A stretch of 64,000 bases of DNA from Bradyrhizobium sp. SK17 (GCF_002831585.1 NZ_CP025113.1:3797001-3861000), one strand, 5' to 3'. Positions 44,294-53,119 are shown, counted from the stretch's first letter. The notes: a model not told the origin generated them from the letters alone. Translations and numbers: made by a program.

Positions 44294-44339
44294 GCGCTGC
44301 AACATTAATATTGCAGCGCACCATGGGGTGTGCCATAAC
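44294..44339 (+). promoter_or_regulatory. Large inverted repeat at the phasin promoter, candidate PhaR operator
   Basis: GCGCTGCAA (44294-44302) and TTGCAGCGC (44311-44319) form a perfect 9-bp inverted repeat around an AT-rich centre of eight bases. The right arm overlaps TTGCAG, which with CATAAC (44334-44339) gives a 17-base-spaced promoter-like pair 68 bases before the phasin start. PhaR repressors are known to bind TGC/GCA-rich sites before phasin genes, so this is a good candidate. Confidence 0.55.
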
Positions 44340-44406
44340 ACCGTTGCCCCGGGCCAATCCGGACGGGGTGAGCCCATAGCTCAAACCTGAGGATGGAGAG
44401 ACCCCA

Positions 44407-44883
44407 ATGACCACCGAAACCAATTCCGTGCTGAACAGCGTCAAGGAAGCCTTCGCGCCCGTCACCGAGGCGTTCACCAAGCTCCAGAACCTGGAAGTTC
44501 CGGAAGCCGCCCGTGAGTTCGTGAAGAAGCAGGCCGAGGCCGGCAAGACCCGCGCCGCCGATGCCTATGCCGGCTCCGAGAAGGTGACCTCCGTGATCGA
44601 GTCCGCTGTTGCCGGTTCGGTGACCGAAGCCGCCAAGATCAGCCGCAACATCCAGCAGGCGATCTACCACGACGCCGAGGCGTTCTTCGCCGGCATCGAC
44701 AAGCTCGCGTCCGCCAAGTCGCTGAGCGAAGCCGCCCAGATCCAGTCGGACCTGGTCCGTGCGCGTGGCGAACTGTTCGTCTCGCGGGCGAAGGCCACCA
44801 CCGAGTATCTCGGCAAGCTCGTCACCGACGGTGCCAAGTCCGCGCAGGACAACTTCGCCAAGGTCTACGGCAAGACCGCCTGA
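44407..44883 (+). CDS. phaP: Phasin (PHA granule-associated protein)
   Basis: 158 residues, small and almost wholly helical, rich in Ala, Glu and Lys. Phasins coat polyhydroxyalkanoate granules and control their number and size. Family blocks are FVKKQAEAGKTRAADAYAGS, VTEAAKISRNIQQAIYHDAE and SLSEAAQIQSDLVRARGELF. A GAGGATGGAGAG ribosome region precedes the ATG. It is monocistronic, with its own promoter repeat and a strong terminator, consistent with separate high expression. It lies 181 bases after the PHA synthase operon. Confidence 0.92.
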   Translation: MTTETNSVLNSVKEAFAPVTEAFTKLQNLEVPEAAREFVKKQAEAGKTRAADAYAGSEKVTSVIESAVAGSVTEAAKISRNIQQAIYHDAEAFFAGIDKLASAKSLSEAAQIQSDLVRARGELFVSRAKATTEYLGKLVTDGAKSAQDNFAKVYGKTA

Positions 44884-44914
44884 TCGCGCTCGCGCCGACC
44901 AACTGCCGCTTTTC

Positions 44915-44946
44915 GAAGGCCCGCCATGTTGCGGGCCTTCTTTTTT
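44915..44946 (+). terminator. Strong rho-independent terminator after the phasin gene
   Basis: GAAGGCCCGC, loop CATGTT, GCGGGCCTTC, then TTTTTT. A perfect 10-bp stem 31 bases after the stop codon. Confidence 0.93.
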
Positions 44947-44957
44947 GCCTCACAGTC

Positions 44958-45094
44958 GTCATCCTGACGTGAAGCTAGTCCTCATCCACAGGTGTCGTCG
45001 CCCGGCTCGACCGGGCGACCCAGTACGCCGAGGCCTATCCGCTCAAGCACCACCGTCTCTGGAACACTGGATCACCGCCTGCGCGGGTGATGAC
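44958..45094. repeat. Interspersed palindromic element, GTCATCCTGACG type
   Basis: Starts GTCATCCTGACG and ends GCGCGGGTGATGAC. Inside are CGCCCGGCTCGACCGGGCGA and CTCTGGAACACTGGATCACC, motifs of a common Bradyrhizobium intergenic repeat. It fills the gap between phasin terminator and the DUF445 gene. Confidence 0.7.
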
Positions 45095-45151
45095 ACTGAG
45101 CAAGCTGAGGGGTGCGAGCGGACGTAAACTAGCATACATTCGAAAGTCCCC

Positions 45152-46435
45152 ATGACCCTTCCCGCAGCCCTTGCCTCTACGCCCGTCGATGCCGAACGTG
45201 CCGCCGAGCTGCGGCGCGTGAAGTGGCTGGCGACCGGCGTGCTGGTGGCGACCCTGATCATCTTCATCGCGGCGAAGGCGCTGCTGCCGCTGCATCCGGC
45301 CTTCGGCTTCGTCGCGGCCTTCGCCGAGGCCGCGACCATCGGCGGCCTCGCCGACTGGTATGCCGTCGTCGCGCTGTTCAAGCGGCCGCTCGGCCTGCCG
45401 ATCCCGCACACCGCGATCATCCAGAGCAATCAGCAACGCATCGCCGAGAAGCTCGGCGAGTTCATCGAGAACAATTTCCTGGAGGCCGGCCCGGTCGAGG
45501 CCAAGCTGCGCGAGATCGATTTCGGCTCGTTCATCGCCGACTGGCTGCGCGACCGCAAACGGTCGGAGGATCTCGCCCGCTTCGTGCTGCGGATGCTGCC
45601 GGAAGCGTTTGCGGCCACCGAGAGCTCGGGCCTGATGCAGTTCATCAGCCGCCGCGTCACGACGCAGGTGCTCTCGATCGACCTCGCGCCGCTCGCCGCC
45701 GGCGCGCTGCGCGGCTTCGTGCAGGACGGCAAGCATGAGGGGCTGCTCGACGACCTCTTGCGCGTGCTGCACCAGACGCTGACGCAGCAGGAGACCATGG
45801 CCGTGATCCGCGACAAGGTCCGCGCGGAGATGCCGACGCTGCTCAAGCTCTATCGTGCCGACAAGTTCGTGGTGAACCGGATCATCGCCTCGGCCACGAA
45901 ATTCTTCGAGGAGGTGCGCAACGATCCGCAGCATCCGTTCCGCGGCGAGTTCGATCGCATGCTGCTGTCGTTCGTCGACCGGCTCGGCAACGACAAGACC
46001 TTTGCCGACCGCATCGATGGCCTCAAGCGCGATCTGATGGCGCGGCCGGAACTCGCCAATCTCGGGCGCACCATCTGGGCCAACGTCAAGGATTTCATCG
46101 CGCGCAGTGCCTCGGGCGAGTCGCAGGTGTTGCAGCATCAGCTTGCAAGGATGTTCGTCGAAGCCGGCGATGCGCTCGATGGCGATGCCGAGCTGCGCAA
46201 CGAAATCAACCAGGGCCTGGTCGCGATCCTGCGCACGGTCGTTGCCGAGCAGAAGAGCGGCGTCTCGAGCTTCATCGCCGACCAGATGAAGAGCTGGGAC
46301 ATGGAGCAATTGATCGCGTTGATCGAGGTCAATGTCGGCAAGGACCTGCAATACATCCGCTTCAACGGTTCGCTGATCGGCGGACTTGCCGGGCTCGCAC
46401 TTTACACGCTGGAATACGTGCTGCGGCTGCTGTGA
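45152..46435 (+). CDS. DUF445 family membrane protein
   Basis: 427 residues from the ATG at 45152. An N-terminal membrane helix (WLATGVLVATLIIFIAAKAL, about 25-45) is followed by AAFAEAATIGGLADWYAVVA, the DUF445 hallmark, and KRPLGLPIPHTAIIQSNQQR. A long helical cytoplasmic or periplasmic middle follows, and a C-terminal helix (LIGGLAGLALYTLEYVLRLL) returns to the membrane. No biochemical role is known for the family. It appears monocistronic. Confidence 0.9.
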   Translation: MTLPAALASTPVDAERAAELRRVKWLATGVLVATLIIFIAAKALLPLHPAFGFVAAFAEAATIGGLADWYAVVALFKRPLGLPIPHTAIIQSNQQRIAEKLGEFIENNFLEAGPVEAKLREIDFGSFIADWLRDRKRSEDLARFVLRMLPEAFAATESSGLMQFISRRVTTQVLSIDLAPLAAGALRGFVQDGKHEGLLDDLLRVLHQTLTQQETMAVIRDKVRAEMPTLLKLYRADKFVVNRIIASATKFFEEVRNDPQHPFRGEFDRMLLSFVDRLGNDKTFADRIDGLKRDLMARPELANLGRTIWANVKDFIARSASGESQVLQHQLARMFVEAGDALDGDAELRNEINQGLVAILRTVVAEQKSGVSSFIADQMKSWDMEQLIALIEVNVGKDLQYIRFNGSLIGGLAGLALYTLEYVLRLL

Positions 46436-46636
46436 CCGATTGGGCACGCAAGTGACTTTAGTTGTGGCAAGTGTGACCTGAACCGCTTGCGCGAAAGTGA
46501 TCGGTTTCCTAGCTTTTCAAGGTTGATTGTTGCGTTGCGGAACGATTCCGCCGGGTTTGCGTCAATCCTGCTGACCCATTCCTGATGATCCCATTGCCGG
46601 CCGCCGCGACGTCAGGGGCCGTGAAGAGGAGCTGAA

Positions 46637-47407
46637 ATGTCGGTTGCTGCGCAGTCGCTACGCCCGCCGTCCCGGACGCTGATGTTTCTGGAAGGCCGCG
46701 CCATTCACGAGCTCGGAGCTTTCCTGGGTGCATTGCCGCTGTTGAGCCTCGCGCCGCGTGGTGATGGGCATCCGGTGCTGGTGTTGCCCGGCCTGATTGC
46801 CTCCGACATGTCGACGCGGCCGTTGCGCGACTTCCTCAAGAGCAAGGGCTACGCCGTCAGCGGCTGGCGCCAGGGCCGCAATCTCGGGCTGCGCTCCGGC
46901 GTGCAGGACGGCATGGTCGACCTGCTCCAGGAGATGAACGAGACCAGCGGCCGCAAGGTCTCGCTGGTCGGCTGGAGCCTCGGCGGCCTCTATGCGCGCC
47001 AGCTCGCCAAGATGATGCCGGAGCGCGTGCGCCAGGTGATCACGCTCGGTAGCCCGTTCGCTGCCGGCCCGAAGTCGACCAACGCCTGGCGCGTCTACGA
47101 GATGGCCAGCGGCCGCCGTGCCGACGAAGAGGATTCTCGTTTCGGTGGCTCGCTCGCCAGCGCGCCGCCGGTGCCGACCACCGCGATCTTCAGCCGCACC
47201 GACGGCGTCTGCGCCTGGCAGGGTTGCCGCGAGCAGGCCTCGTCGATGACCGACAGCATCGAGGTCGAGAGCAGCCATTGCGGCATGGGTCATCACCCGG
47301 CCGTGGTCTACGCCGTCGCCGATCGCCTCGCGCAGAAGGACGGCGAGTGGGCCCCGTTCGATCGCAGCGGCTGGCGCAGCTTCGTCTATCCGGATCCGAA
47401 CCGCTGA
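46637..47407 (+). CDS. Alpha/beta hydrolase (lipase/PGAP1-like), paralogue of the gene at 22891
   Basis: 256 residues from the ATG at 46637, with GAGGAGC upstream. Shared blocks with the paralogue are GDGHPVLVLPGLIASD, the elbow VGWSLGGLYARQLA, VITLGSPFAAG, PVPTTAIFSRTDG and the late FDRSG. It lacks the neighbouring DUF6489-like gene and lipid cluster. No substrate is evident. It stands alone between DUF445 and a palindromic element. Confidence 0.82.
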   Translation: MSVAAQSLRPPSRTLMFLEGRAIHELGAFLGALPLLSLAPRGDGHPVLVLPGLIASDMSTRPLRDFLKSKGYAVSGWRQGRNLGLRSGVQDGMVDLLQEMNETSGRKVSLVGWSLGGLYARQLAKMMPERVRQVITLGSPFAAGPKSTNAWRVYEMASGRRADEEDSRFGGSLASAPPVPTTAIFSRTDGVCAWQGCREQASSMTDSIEVESSHCGMGHHPAVVYAVADRLAQKDGEWAPFDRSGWRSFVYPDPNR

Positions 47408-47414
47408 CTTGCTT

Positions 47415-47588
47415 GCCTCGCCCCGCCTGCGGGGAGAGGCCGGATCGCATGAAGCGAAGCGCAATGCGATCCGGGTGAGGGGAGTCTCCTCGAGAGCAAC
47501 TCTCACCGTGAACGCGGAGAGCCCTCCTCATCCCGACCTTCTCAGAGCGAGCTTCGCTCGTCTCGGCCCCGCACGCGGGGAGAAGGGG
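47415..47588. repeat. Interspersed palindromic element, CCTCGCCCCGC type
   Basis: Contains CCCCGCCTGCGGGG, CGGATCGCATGAAGC with GCGATCCG, and GAGCGAGCTTCGCTCG, ending GCCCCGCACGCGGGGAGAAGG. It lies between the alpha/beta hydrolase and paaX and belongs to the same family as 14502. Confidence 0.7.
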
Positions 47589-47636
47589 AAGCACCCGCAT
47601 TGTCGTGACTCGACAAAACGCGCTATGCGTTGAGGC

Positions 47637-48506
47637 ATGCCGCAGCCGCTTGCCCGCATCGTCGACCAGCTGAAGCGCGAACCGTCGCGCACCGGCTCGA
47701 TCATCATCACCGTGTTCGGCGATGCCATCGTGCCGCGTGGCGGCGCGGTGTGGCTCGGCACGCTGCTGGAATTCTTCAAGTCGCTCGACATCGACGGCAA
47801 TGTGGTGCGCACCGCGATGTCGCGGCTCGCTGCCGACGGCTGGCTCGAGCGCAGCAAGCTCGGCCGCAACAGCTTCTATCGTCTCAACACCAAGGGGCGG
47901 CAGACCTTCGACACCGCGACCCGGCACATCTATGATCCGCCGCCGTCGGACTGGACCGGCCGTTTCGAGCTGCTGTTGATCGGCAATGCCGAGGACCGCG
48001 ACGCCGCGCGCGAGGCGCTGAAGAATGCCGGCTTCGGCAGTCCGCTGCCCGGTGTGTGGGTCGCGCCGTCGGGCGTGCCGATCCCCGATGAAGCGTCGCG
48101 CGCGATCCGTCTCGAAGTGTCAGCGGAAGACGACAGCGGCCGCCGCCTGCTCAGCGAGAGCTGGCCGCTCGATCGCACCGCGGACGCCTATCTGAAGTTC
48201 ATGAAGACGTTCGCGCCGCTGCACGGCGCGATCGTCCGGGGCGAGACGCTGAGCGACGCGGATGCCTTCACCGCGCGCATCCTGCTGATCCACCACTACC
48301 GCCGGGTCGTGCTGCGCGACCCGCTGCTGCCCTATCAGTTGCTGCCGAAGGACTGGCCGGGCAGGGCGGCGCGAAAACTCTGCGGCGAGATCTATCGCGG
48401 CGTGCTTTCGCTGTCGGAACAATGGCTTGACGAGCACGCAACCAATGAAGACGGGGTGCTGCCTAGGCCCAACGGGGCTGTGGCACGCCGGTTCGAGGAT
48501 GTCTGA
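47637..48506 (+). CDS. paaX: PaaX-type transcriptional repressor of phenylacetate degradation
   Basis: 289 residues. The N-terminal winged helix contains GSIIITVFGDAIVPRGGAVW, VVRTAMSRLAADGWLERSKL and the wing RNSFYRLNTKGRQTF. The central and C-terminal parts have the PaaX blocks LPGVWVAPSG and LLIHHYRRVVLRDPLLPYQL. Family members repress paa genes and are released by phenylacetyl-CoA. It lies directly upstream of paaA on the same strand, separated by an AT-rich promoter region. The GC-rich start ATG lacks a strong ribosome site. Confidence 0.9.
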   Translation: MPQPLARIVDQLKREPSRTGSIIITVFGDAIVPRGGAVWLGTLLEFFKSLDIDGNVVRTAMSRLAADGWLERSKLGRNSFYRLNTKGRQTFDTATRHIYDPPPSDWTGRFELLLIGNAEDRDAAREALKNAGFGSPLPGVWVAPSGVPIPDEASRAIRLEVSAEDDSGRRLLSESWPLDRTADAYLKFMKTFAPLHGAIVRGETLSDADAFTARILLIHHYRRVVLRDPLLPYQLLPKDWPGRAARKLCGEIYRGVLSLSEQWLDEHATNEDGVLPRPNGAVARRFEDV

Positions 48507-48524
48507 ACATATTACAAAAATAGG

Positions 48525-48552
48525 TTGCATTTCAAAATTTGTGTTATATATT
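48525..48552 (+). promoter_or_regulatory. paaA promoter with AT-rich possible PaaX site
   Basis: TTGCAT (48525-48530) and TATATT (48547-48552) are spaced by 16 bases, 31 bases before the paaA ATG. Between them CAAA-A-TTTG forms a small palindrome. The 48507-48555 stretch is strikingly AT-rich for this genome. A PaaX operator here is likely but its exact extent is not readable. Confidence 0.55.
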
Positions 48553-48582
48553 ACTGCCTAACAACACACTGGGAGGTCGGCC

Positions 48583-49575
48583 ATGTACACGCAGGCGCTC
48601 AACTCATCCGACGGCGACGAACGCGGCGTCGAGGATGTCGCCCGTGCCAGTCAGTTCCAGGCCCGCATCGATGCCGATGAGCGTATTGAGCCGAACGACT
48701 GGATGCCCGCGGCCTACCGCAAGACGCTGACCCGGCAGATATCCCAGCACGCCCATTCCGAAATCGTCGGCATGCTGCCCGAGGGCAACTGGATCACCCG
48801 CGCGCCGTCGCTGCGCCGCAAGGCTGCGCTACTCGCCAAGGTGCAGGACGAATGCGGCCACGGGCTCTATCTCTACGCCGCCGCCGAGACGCTCGGCACC
48901 TCGCGCGAGGAGCTGGTCGACGGCATGCTCTCGGGCAAGGCGAAATATTCCTCGATCTTCAATTACCCGACCCTGACCTGGGCCGACATCGGCACCATCG
49001 GCTGGCTGGTCGACGGCGCGGCGATCATGAACCAGATCCCGCTGTGCCGCTGCTCCTACGGTCCCTATGCACGCGCGATGATCCGCGTCTGCAAGGAGGA
49101 GTCGTTCCACCAGCGCCAGGGCTTCGAGATCATGGTGACGCTGTGCCGCGGCACCGCCGAGCAGAAGGCGATGGCGCAGAACGCGCTCGATCGCTGGTGG
49201 TGGCCGGTGCTGATGATGTTCGGCCCGCCGGATCAGGTCAGCCAGCACAGCGACACCTCGACCAAATGGAAGATCAAGCGCTTCTCCAACGACGAGCTGC
49301 GCCAGAAATTCATCGACGCCACCGTGCCGCAGGCCGAATTCCTCGGGCTGACGATTCCCGATCCCGGCATGACGCAGAACGAGAACGGCAATTGGGTGCA
49401 CAGCCTGATCGACTGGGACGAGTTCAAGCAGGTGCTGGCCGGCAACGGTCCCTGCAACCGCGAGCGCCTCGCCGCGCGCCGCAAGGCGCATGAGGACGGC
49501 GCCTGGGTGCGCGAGGCGGCTGCGGCCTATGCCGAGAAGCGCAAGCGTCGCCAGCTCGCACAAGCCGCCGAATAA
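48583..49575 (+). CDS. paaA: 1,2-phenylacetyl-CoA epoxidase, catalytic subunit PaaA
   Basis: 330 residues of the diiron oxygenase that epoxidises phenylacetyl-CoA. Iron-binding motifs are [14 protein letters not shown] (ExxH) and [13 protein letters not shown] (ExxH). NAEIV-like [20 protein letters not shown], typical of PaaA, is near residue 55. GGAGG stands 10 bases before the ATG. First gene of the paaABCDE unit; paaB follows by 12 bases. Confidence 0.96.
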   Translation: MYTQALNSSDGDERGVEDVARASQFQARIDADERIEPNDWMPAAYRKTLTRQISQHAHSEIVGMLPEGNWITRAPSLRRKAALLAKVQDECGHGLYLYAAAETLGTSREELVDGMLSGKAKYSSIFNYPTLTWADIGTIGWLVDGAAIMNQIPLCRCSYGPYARAMIRVCKEESFHQRQGFEIMVTLCRGTAEQKAMAQNALDRWWWPVLMMFGPPDQVSQHSDTSTKWKIKRFSNDELRQKFIDATVPQAEFLGLTIPDPGMTQNENGNWVHSLIDWDEFKQVLAGNGPCNRERLAARRKAHEDGAWVREAAAAYAEKRKRRQLAQAAE

Positions 49576-49587
49576 GGAGCGCTCAAG

Positions 49588-49875
49588 ATGGCCACGCCGA
49601 ACGTTCCGCTCTGGGAAGTCTTCATCCGCAGCCGCAACGGGCTTGCGCACAAGCATGTCGGCTCGCTGCACGCGGCGGATTCGACTCTCGCGTTGCAGGC
49701 CGCGCGCGACATCTACACCCGCCGCGGCGAGGGGCTGTCGATCTGGGTGGTGCCCTCGAACGCGATCACCGCGTCGGACCCGTCCGAGAAGGGCATGATG
49801 TTCGAGCCGGCGGAATCCAAGATTTATCGCCACCCGACGTTTTACGACGTGCCCGACGAAGTCGGGCATATGTGA
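49588..49875 (+). CDS. paaB: 1,2-phenylacetyl-CoA epoxidase subunit PaaB
   Basis: 95 residues: PLWEVFIRSRNGLAHKHVGS and SLHAADSTLALQAARDIYTR are the PaaB signature. It is the small bridging subunit of the PaaAC complex. A GGAGCG precedes the ATG. A palindromic element separates it from paaC. Confidence 0.95.
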   Translation: MATPNVPLWEVFIRSRNGLAHKHVGSLHAADSTLALQAARDIYTRRGEGLSIWVVPSNAITASDPSEKGMMFEPAESKIYRHPTFYDVPDEVGHM

Positions 49876-49884
49876 ATTTCACCC

Positions 49885-49987
49885 GTCATGGTGAGGAGCC
49901 GCGTATGCGGCGTCTCGAACCACGACGCCCCGATCGTAACCGCGGCCATCCTTCGAGACGCCTGCTACGCAGGCTCCTCAGGATGAC
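49885..49987. repeat. Interspersed palindromic element between paaB and paaC
   Basis: Begins GTCATGGTGAGGAGCCGCG and ends GGCTCCTCAGGATGAC, with inner GCGTCTCGAACCA and CCTTCGAGACGC. Same family as the element at 8090. It interrupts the paa operon. Confidence 0.8.
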
Positions 49988-50018
49988 GCCGGGCAAGTGG
50001 ATGCAGGTGAACTAGAAC

Positions 50019-50795
50019 ATGGCAACCGCCAACATCGAAGTCTCCGAAACGCCGCTGGTGCTGTACGCGTTGCGCCGCGCCGACGACGCGCTGATCCTCG
50101 GCCACCGGCTGTCCGAATGGTGCGGCCATGCGCCGGCGATGGAAGAGGATATGGCGCTCGCCAATATGGGCCTCGATCTGCTCGGCCAGGCCCGCGAGCT
50201 CTACAGCTACGCGGCCAAGGTCGAAGACCGTGGCAACGACGAGGACAAGTTCGCCTATCTGCGCGACGTCAGGCAGTACCGCAATCTGCTGCTGGTCGAG
50301 CAGCCGAACGGCGACTTCGCCCGCACCATGGTGCGCCAGTTCTTCTATGCGGCGTTCGCCGATCTGTACTGGCGCGCGATGATGGCATCGTCCGATCCGA
50401 CGCTGGCCGCGATCGCGGCGAAGTCGGAGAAGGAAAGCGCCTATCATGTCAGGCATTCGTCGGAGTGGATTGTCCGGCTCGGCGACGGCACCGAGGAGAG
50501 CCACCGCCGCGCGCAGAACGCGATCGATGACCTCTGGGCCTATACCGGCGAGATGTTCGCGGTCGACGATGGCGAGCGCGGCCTGATCGATGCCGGCATC
50601 GCAATCGATCCTGCGACGCTCAAGGCGCGCTGGCTCAAGACGATTGGCGACATCGTCGACGAGGCGACGCTGGCGCTGCCGAAGAGCGATTGGATGCAGC
50701 AGGGCGGCCGCGTCGGCAGCCACAGCGAGCATCTCGGTCATCTGCTCAGCGAGTTGCAGTCCCTCCAGCGCACCTTCCCGGGGGCGACATGGTGA
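50019..50795 (+). CDS. paaC: 1,2-phenylacetyl-CoA epoxidase structural subunit PaaC
   Basis: 258 residues. Family blocks: LRRADDALILGHRLSEWCGH, MALANMGLDLLGQARELYSY and HVRHSSEWIVRLGDGTEESH. PaaC has the ferritin-like fold of PaaA but serves as its structural partner. It follows the palindromic element by 31 bases and overlaps paaD by 7 bases. Confidence 0.95.
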   Translation: MATANIEVSETPLVLYALRRADDALILGHRLSEWCGHAPAMEEDMALANMGLDLLGQARELYSYAAKVEDRGNDEDKFAYLRDVRQYRNLLLVEQPNGDFARTMVRQFFYAAFADLYWRAMMASSDPTLAAIAAKSEKESAYHVRHSSEWIVRLGDGTEESHRRAQNAIDDLWAYTGEMFAVDDGERGLIDAGIAIDPATLKARWLKTIGDIVDEATLALPKSDWMQQGGRVGSHSEHLGHLLSELQSLQRTFPGATW

Positions 50796-51292
50796 CGGCA
50801 GCACTCAGCGATGCCGATCTGCGCCGGCGCGCCTGGAGCGCGGCCGCGCAGGTGGTCGATCCGGAAATCCCGGTGCTGACCATCGCCGATCTCGGCGTGC
50901 TGCGCGACGTCGCGGTGCACGACGGCCGTGTCGAGGTCGCAATCACGCCGACCTATTCCGGCTGTCCCGCGATGAACATGATCGCGCTCGAGATCGAGCT
51001 CGCGCTCGAGCGCGAGGGCATTCATGCGCCGAAGGTCCGTACCGTGCTGTCGCCGGCCTGGACCACCGACTGGATGAGCGAGGACGGCCGCCGCAAGCTC
51101 AGGGAGTACGGCATCGCGCCGCCGCTGCCGGGCTCCTCGCGCCGCGCGCTGTTCGGCGAGCAGCAGGTCGCGTGCCCGCAATGCGGCTCCGGCGATACCG
51201 AGCTGCTCTCCGAATTCGGCTCGACCTCCTGCAAGGCGCTGTGGCGTTGCAAGAGCTGCCGTGAACCCTTCGACTACTTCAAGTGTCATTGA
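50789..51292 (+). CDS. paaD: Phenylacetate degradation protein PaaD (iron-sulfur assembly, MIP18-like)
   Basis: 167 residues from the ATG at 50789. The N-terminal DUF59/MIP18 domain has VVDPEIPVLTIADLGVLRDV and TYSGCPAMNMI. A C-terminal zinc ribbon follows: CPQCGSGD and CKSCREPFDYFKCH. PaaD is thought to assist metal-cluster maturation of the epoxidase. Overlaps paaC; a palindromic element follows before paaE. Confidence 0.93.
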   Translation: MVTAALSDADLRRRAWSAAAQVVDPEIPVLTIADLGVLRDVAVHDGRVEVAITPTYSGCPAMNMIALEIELALEREGIHAPKVRTVLSPAWTTDWMSEDGRRKLREYGIAPPLPGSSRRALFGEQQVACPQCGSGDTELLSEFGSTSCKALWRCKSCREPFDYFKCH

Positions 51293-51321
51293 TCATGATG
51301 TCGTTTCGAGCTGCCAAGTCC

Positions 51322-51403
51322 GTCATTGCGAGCGAAGCGAAGCAATCCATTTCTCTACACGGAGATAGATGGATTGCTTCGTCGCTTCGCTCCTGGCAAT
51401 GAC
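51322..51403. repeat. Interspersed palindromic element between paaD and paaE
   Basis: GTCATTGCGAGCGAAGCGAAG and GCTTCGCTCCTGGCAATGAC as outer arms, with inner GCAATCCAT / ATGGATTGC. It ends 15 bases before the paaE start, so its folding could influence paaE translation. Confidence 0.8.
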
Positions 51404-51418
51404 GGGGAGAGATAGGCG

Positions 51419-52498
51419 ATGTCCTTGACCCCGCGATTCCACCGTCTGTCCGTCAGCGATCTGCGCCGCGAGGCGTCGGACGCCGTCTCCATGACCTTTG
51501 CGATCCCCGATGATCTGCAAGGCGACTACCGCTTCACGCCCGGCCAGTACCTGACCTTGCGCACCACGATGGACGGCGAGGAGGTTCGCCGCTCCTATTC
51601 GATCTGCTCCGGCCCCGACGATGGCGAGCTGCGCATCGCGGTGAAGAAGGTCGACGGCGGTGCATTCTCGAACTGGGCCGCCGATGAACTCAGAACCGGC
51701 GACGAGCTCGACGTGATGACGCCGACCGGCCGCTTCGGCATCGCTCACGCGGCAGGCGAGGCGCGGACCTATGTCGGCTTTGCGGCCGGCAGCGGCATCA
51801 CCCCGATCCTCTCGATCATCAAGGGCGTGCTGGCGCGGGAAGCGGACAGCCGCTTCTTCCTGTTCTACGGCAACCGCACCACCGAAGGCGTCATGTTCCG
51901 CGAAGCGCTGGAGGAATTGAAGGACCGCTTCATGCAGCGGCTGTCGGTGTTCCACGTCATTTCAGGCGAGGAGCAGGACATCCCGATCCTACACGGCCGG
52001 CTCGACGGCGACAAGGTGCGCCTGCTGCTGCGCTCGCTGGTGCCGGCCGCGACCGTCGATCACGTCTTCGTCTGCGGCCCCGCCGCGATGAGCGAGACCA
52101 TCGAGGCCACCTGCCGCGAGATCGGCATCGCCGACGAGCGCATCCATGTCGAACGCTTCGTGTCGGAGTTCGGCGGCAAGCCGCGTCCGAAGGTCGTCGT
52201 TGCCGCCGGTGCGCCGCCGAAGGCGATCGCAGGCCTGATCATCGACGGCAAGCACCGCGAGGTGCCGGTGGCCGATGGCGAGTCGATCCTGGATGCCGCG
52301 CTGCGCGCCGGCATGGACCTGCCATTCGCCTGCAAGGGCGGCATGTGCTCGACCTGCCGCGCCAAGCTGGTCGAAGGCGAGGCGCCGATGGACCTGAACT
52401 ATTCACTGGAGCCGTGGGAGCTCAAGGCGGGGTTCATCCTCACCTGTCAGGCCAAGCCGTGCTCCGGCAAGGTCGTGGTCGATTATGACCATGTCTAG
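51419..52498 (+). CDS. paaE: 1,2-phenylacetyl-CoA epoxidase reductase PaaE
   Basis: 359 residues. A FAD domain (FTPGQYLTLRTTMDGEEVRRSY-type block with RRSYSICS), a NAD(P)H domain (GFAAGSGITPILSIIK) and a C-terminal plant-type 2Fe-2S ferredoxin domain with CKGGMCSTCRAKL and the fourth cysteine in LTCQAKP. It feeds electrons to the PaaABC oxygenase. The GGGGAGAGATAGG region before ATG provides a ribosome site next to the palindromic element. Confidence 0.95.
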   Translation: MSLTPRFHRLSVSDLRREASDAVSMTFAIPDDLQGDYRFTPGQYLTLRTTMDGEEVRRSYSICSGPDDGELRIAVKKVDGGAFSNWAADELRTGDELDVMTPTGRFGIAHAAGEARTYVGFAAGSGITPILSIIKGVLAREADSRFFLFYGNRTTEGVMFREALEELKDRFMQRLSVFHVISGEEQDIPILHGRLDGDKVRLLLRSLVPAATVDHVFVCGPAAMSETIEATCREIGIADERIHVERFVSEFGGKPRPKVVVAAGAPPKAIAGLIIDGKHREVPVADGESILDAALRAGMDLPFACKGGMCSTCRAKLVEGEAPMDLNYSLEPWELKAGFILTCQAKPCSGKVVVDYDHV

Positions 52499-52500
52499 CG

Positions 52501-52538
52501 GTCATTCCGGGCTCGCGCTCCGCGTGCCGCGGAATGAC
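52501..52538. repeat. Short palindromic element between paaE and paaI
   Basis: GTCATTCCGGGCTCGCGC and GCCGCGGAATGAC form a short hairpin (38 bp), apparently a deleted form of the GTCATTCCGGG family. It starts 2 bases after the paaE stop and is followed by 91 bases before paaI. Confidence 0.65.
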
Positions 52539-52629
52539 GGAAGTAGCGTTGACCCGCCGAGCGTTGCGCTTGAGATTAGTTTGACACCAAGAGGCCCGCT
52601 GTAACGGGCTCGCCCACAGGGAGTTCGAT

Positions 52630-53100
52630 GTGAACGTGAAGGCCACGCTATCATCAGAAGACTTGACGCCGGAAGATCTGGCCCGCGCCTGCGCGGATGC
52701 GATGTGGAAGGAAGACGACGCCAGCAAGGGCCTCGGCATGGAGCTGGTCGAGATCAAGCCGGGGCAGGCGACGATGGCGATGACGGTGCAGTCGCACATG
52801 GTCAATGGCCAGCGCATCTGCCATGGCGGCTACATCTTCACGCTGGCCGATTCGGCGTTCGCGTTTGCCTGCAACAGCCGCAACGATCGCGCGGTGGCGG
52901 CGCAGGGCAATGTCACCTTCATCCGCCCGGGCAAGCTCGGTGATCGCCTGGTGGCGACGGCGCGCGAGGTCTCGCGCAGCGGCCGCTCTGGAATCTACGA
53001 CGTGCGCGTCACCGCCGGTGACAGCGTGATCGCCGAATTCCGCGGACATTCGCGCGTGATCCAGGGCACCTGGCTGCCGGACACGGACATCAAGGCATAG
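52630..53100 (+). CDS. paaI: Hydroxyphenylacetyl-CoA thioesterase PaaI
   Basis: 156 residues of the hotdog fold. Active-site region: ICHGGYIFTLADSAFAFACN, with the HGG and following Asp typical of PaaI. It releases dead-end ring-hydroxylated CoA esters from the pathway. The start is GTG at 52630 (an ATG two bases earlier is followed at once by a stop); GGGAG lies about 8 bases upstream. paaK follows by 19 bases. Confidence 0.93.
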   Translation: MNVKATLSSEDLTPEDLARACADAMWKEDDASKGLGMELVEIKPGQATMAMTVQSHMVNGQRICHGGYIFTLADSAFAFACNSRNDRAVAAQGNVTFIRPGKLGDRLVATAREVSRSGRSGIYDVRVTAGDSVIAEFRGHSRVIQGTWLPDTDIKA

Positions 53101-53119
53101 GGTTGCGGGGGAAACGTCG

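Noticed and set aside
45000..45094. GC-rich stem-loops in the 45-kb gap as possible small RNA or tRNA
   Set aside because: They are parts of the interspersed palindromic element; no tRNA arms or CCA end seen.
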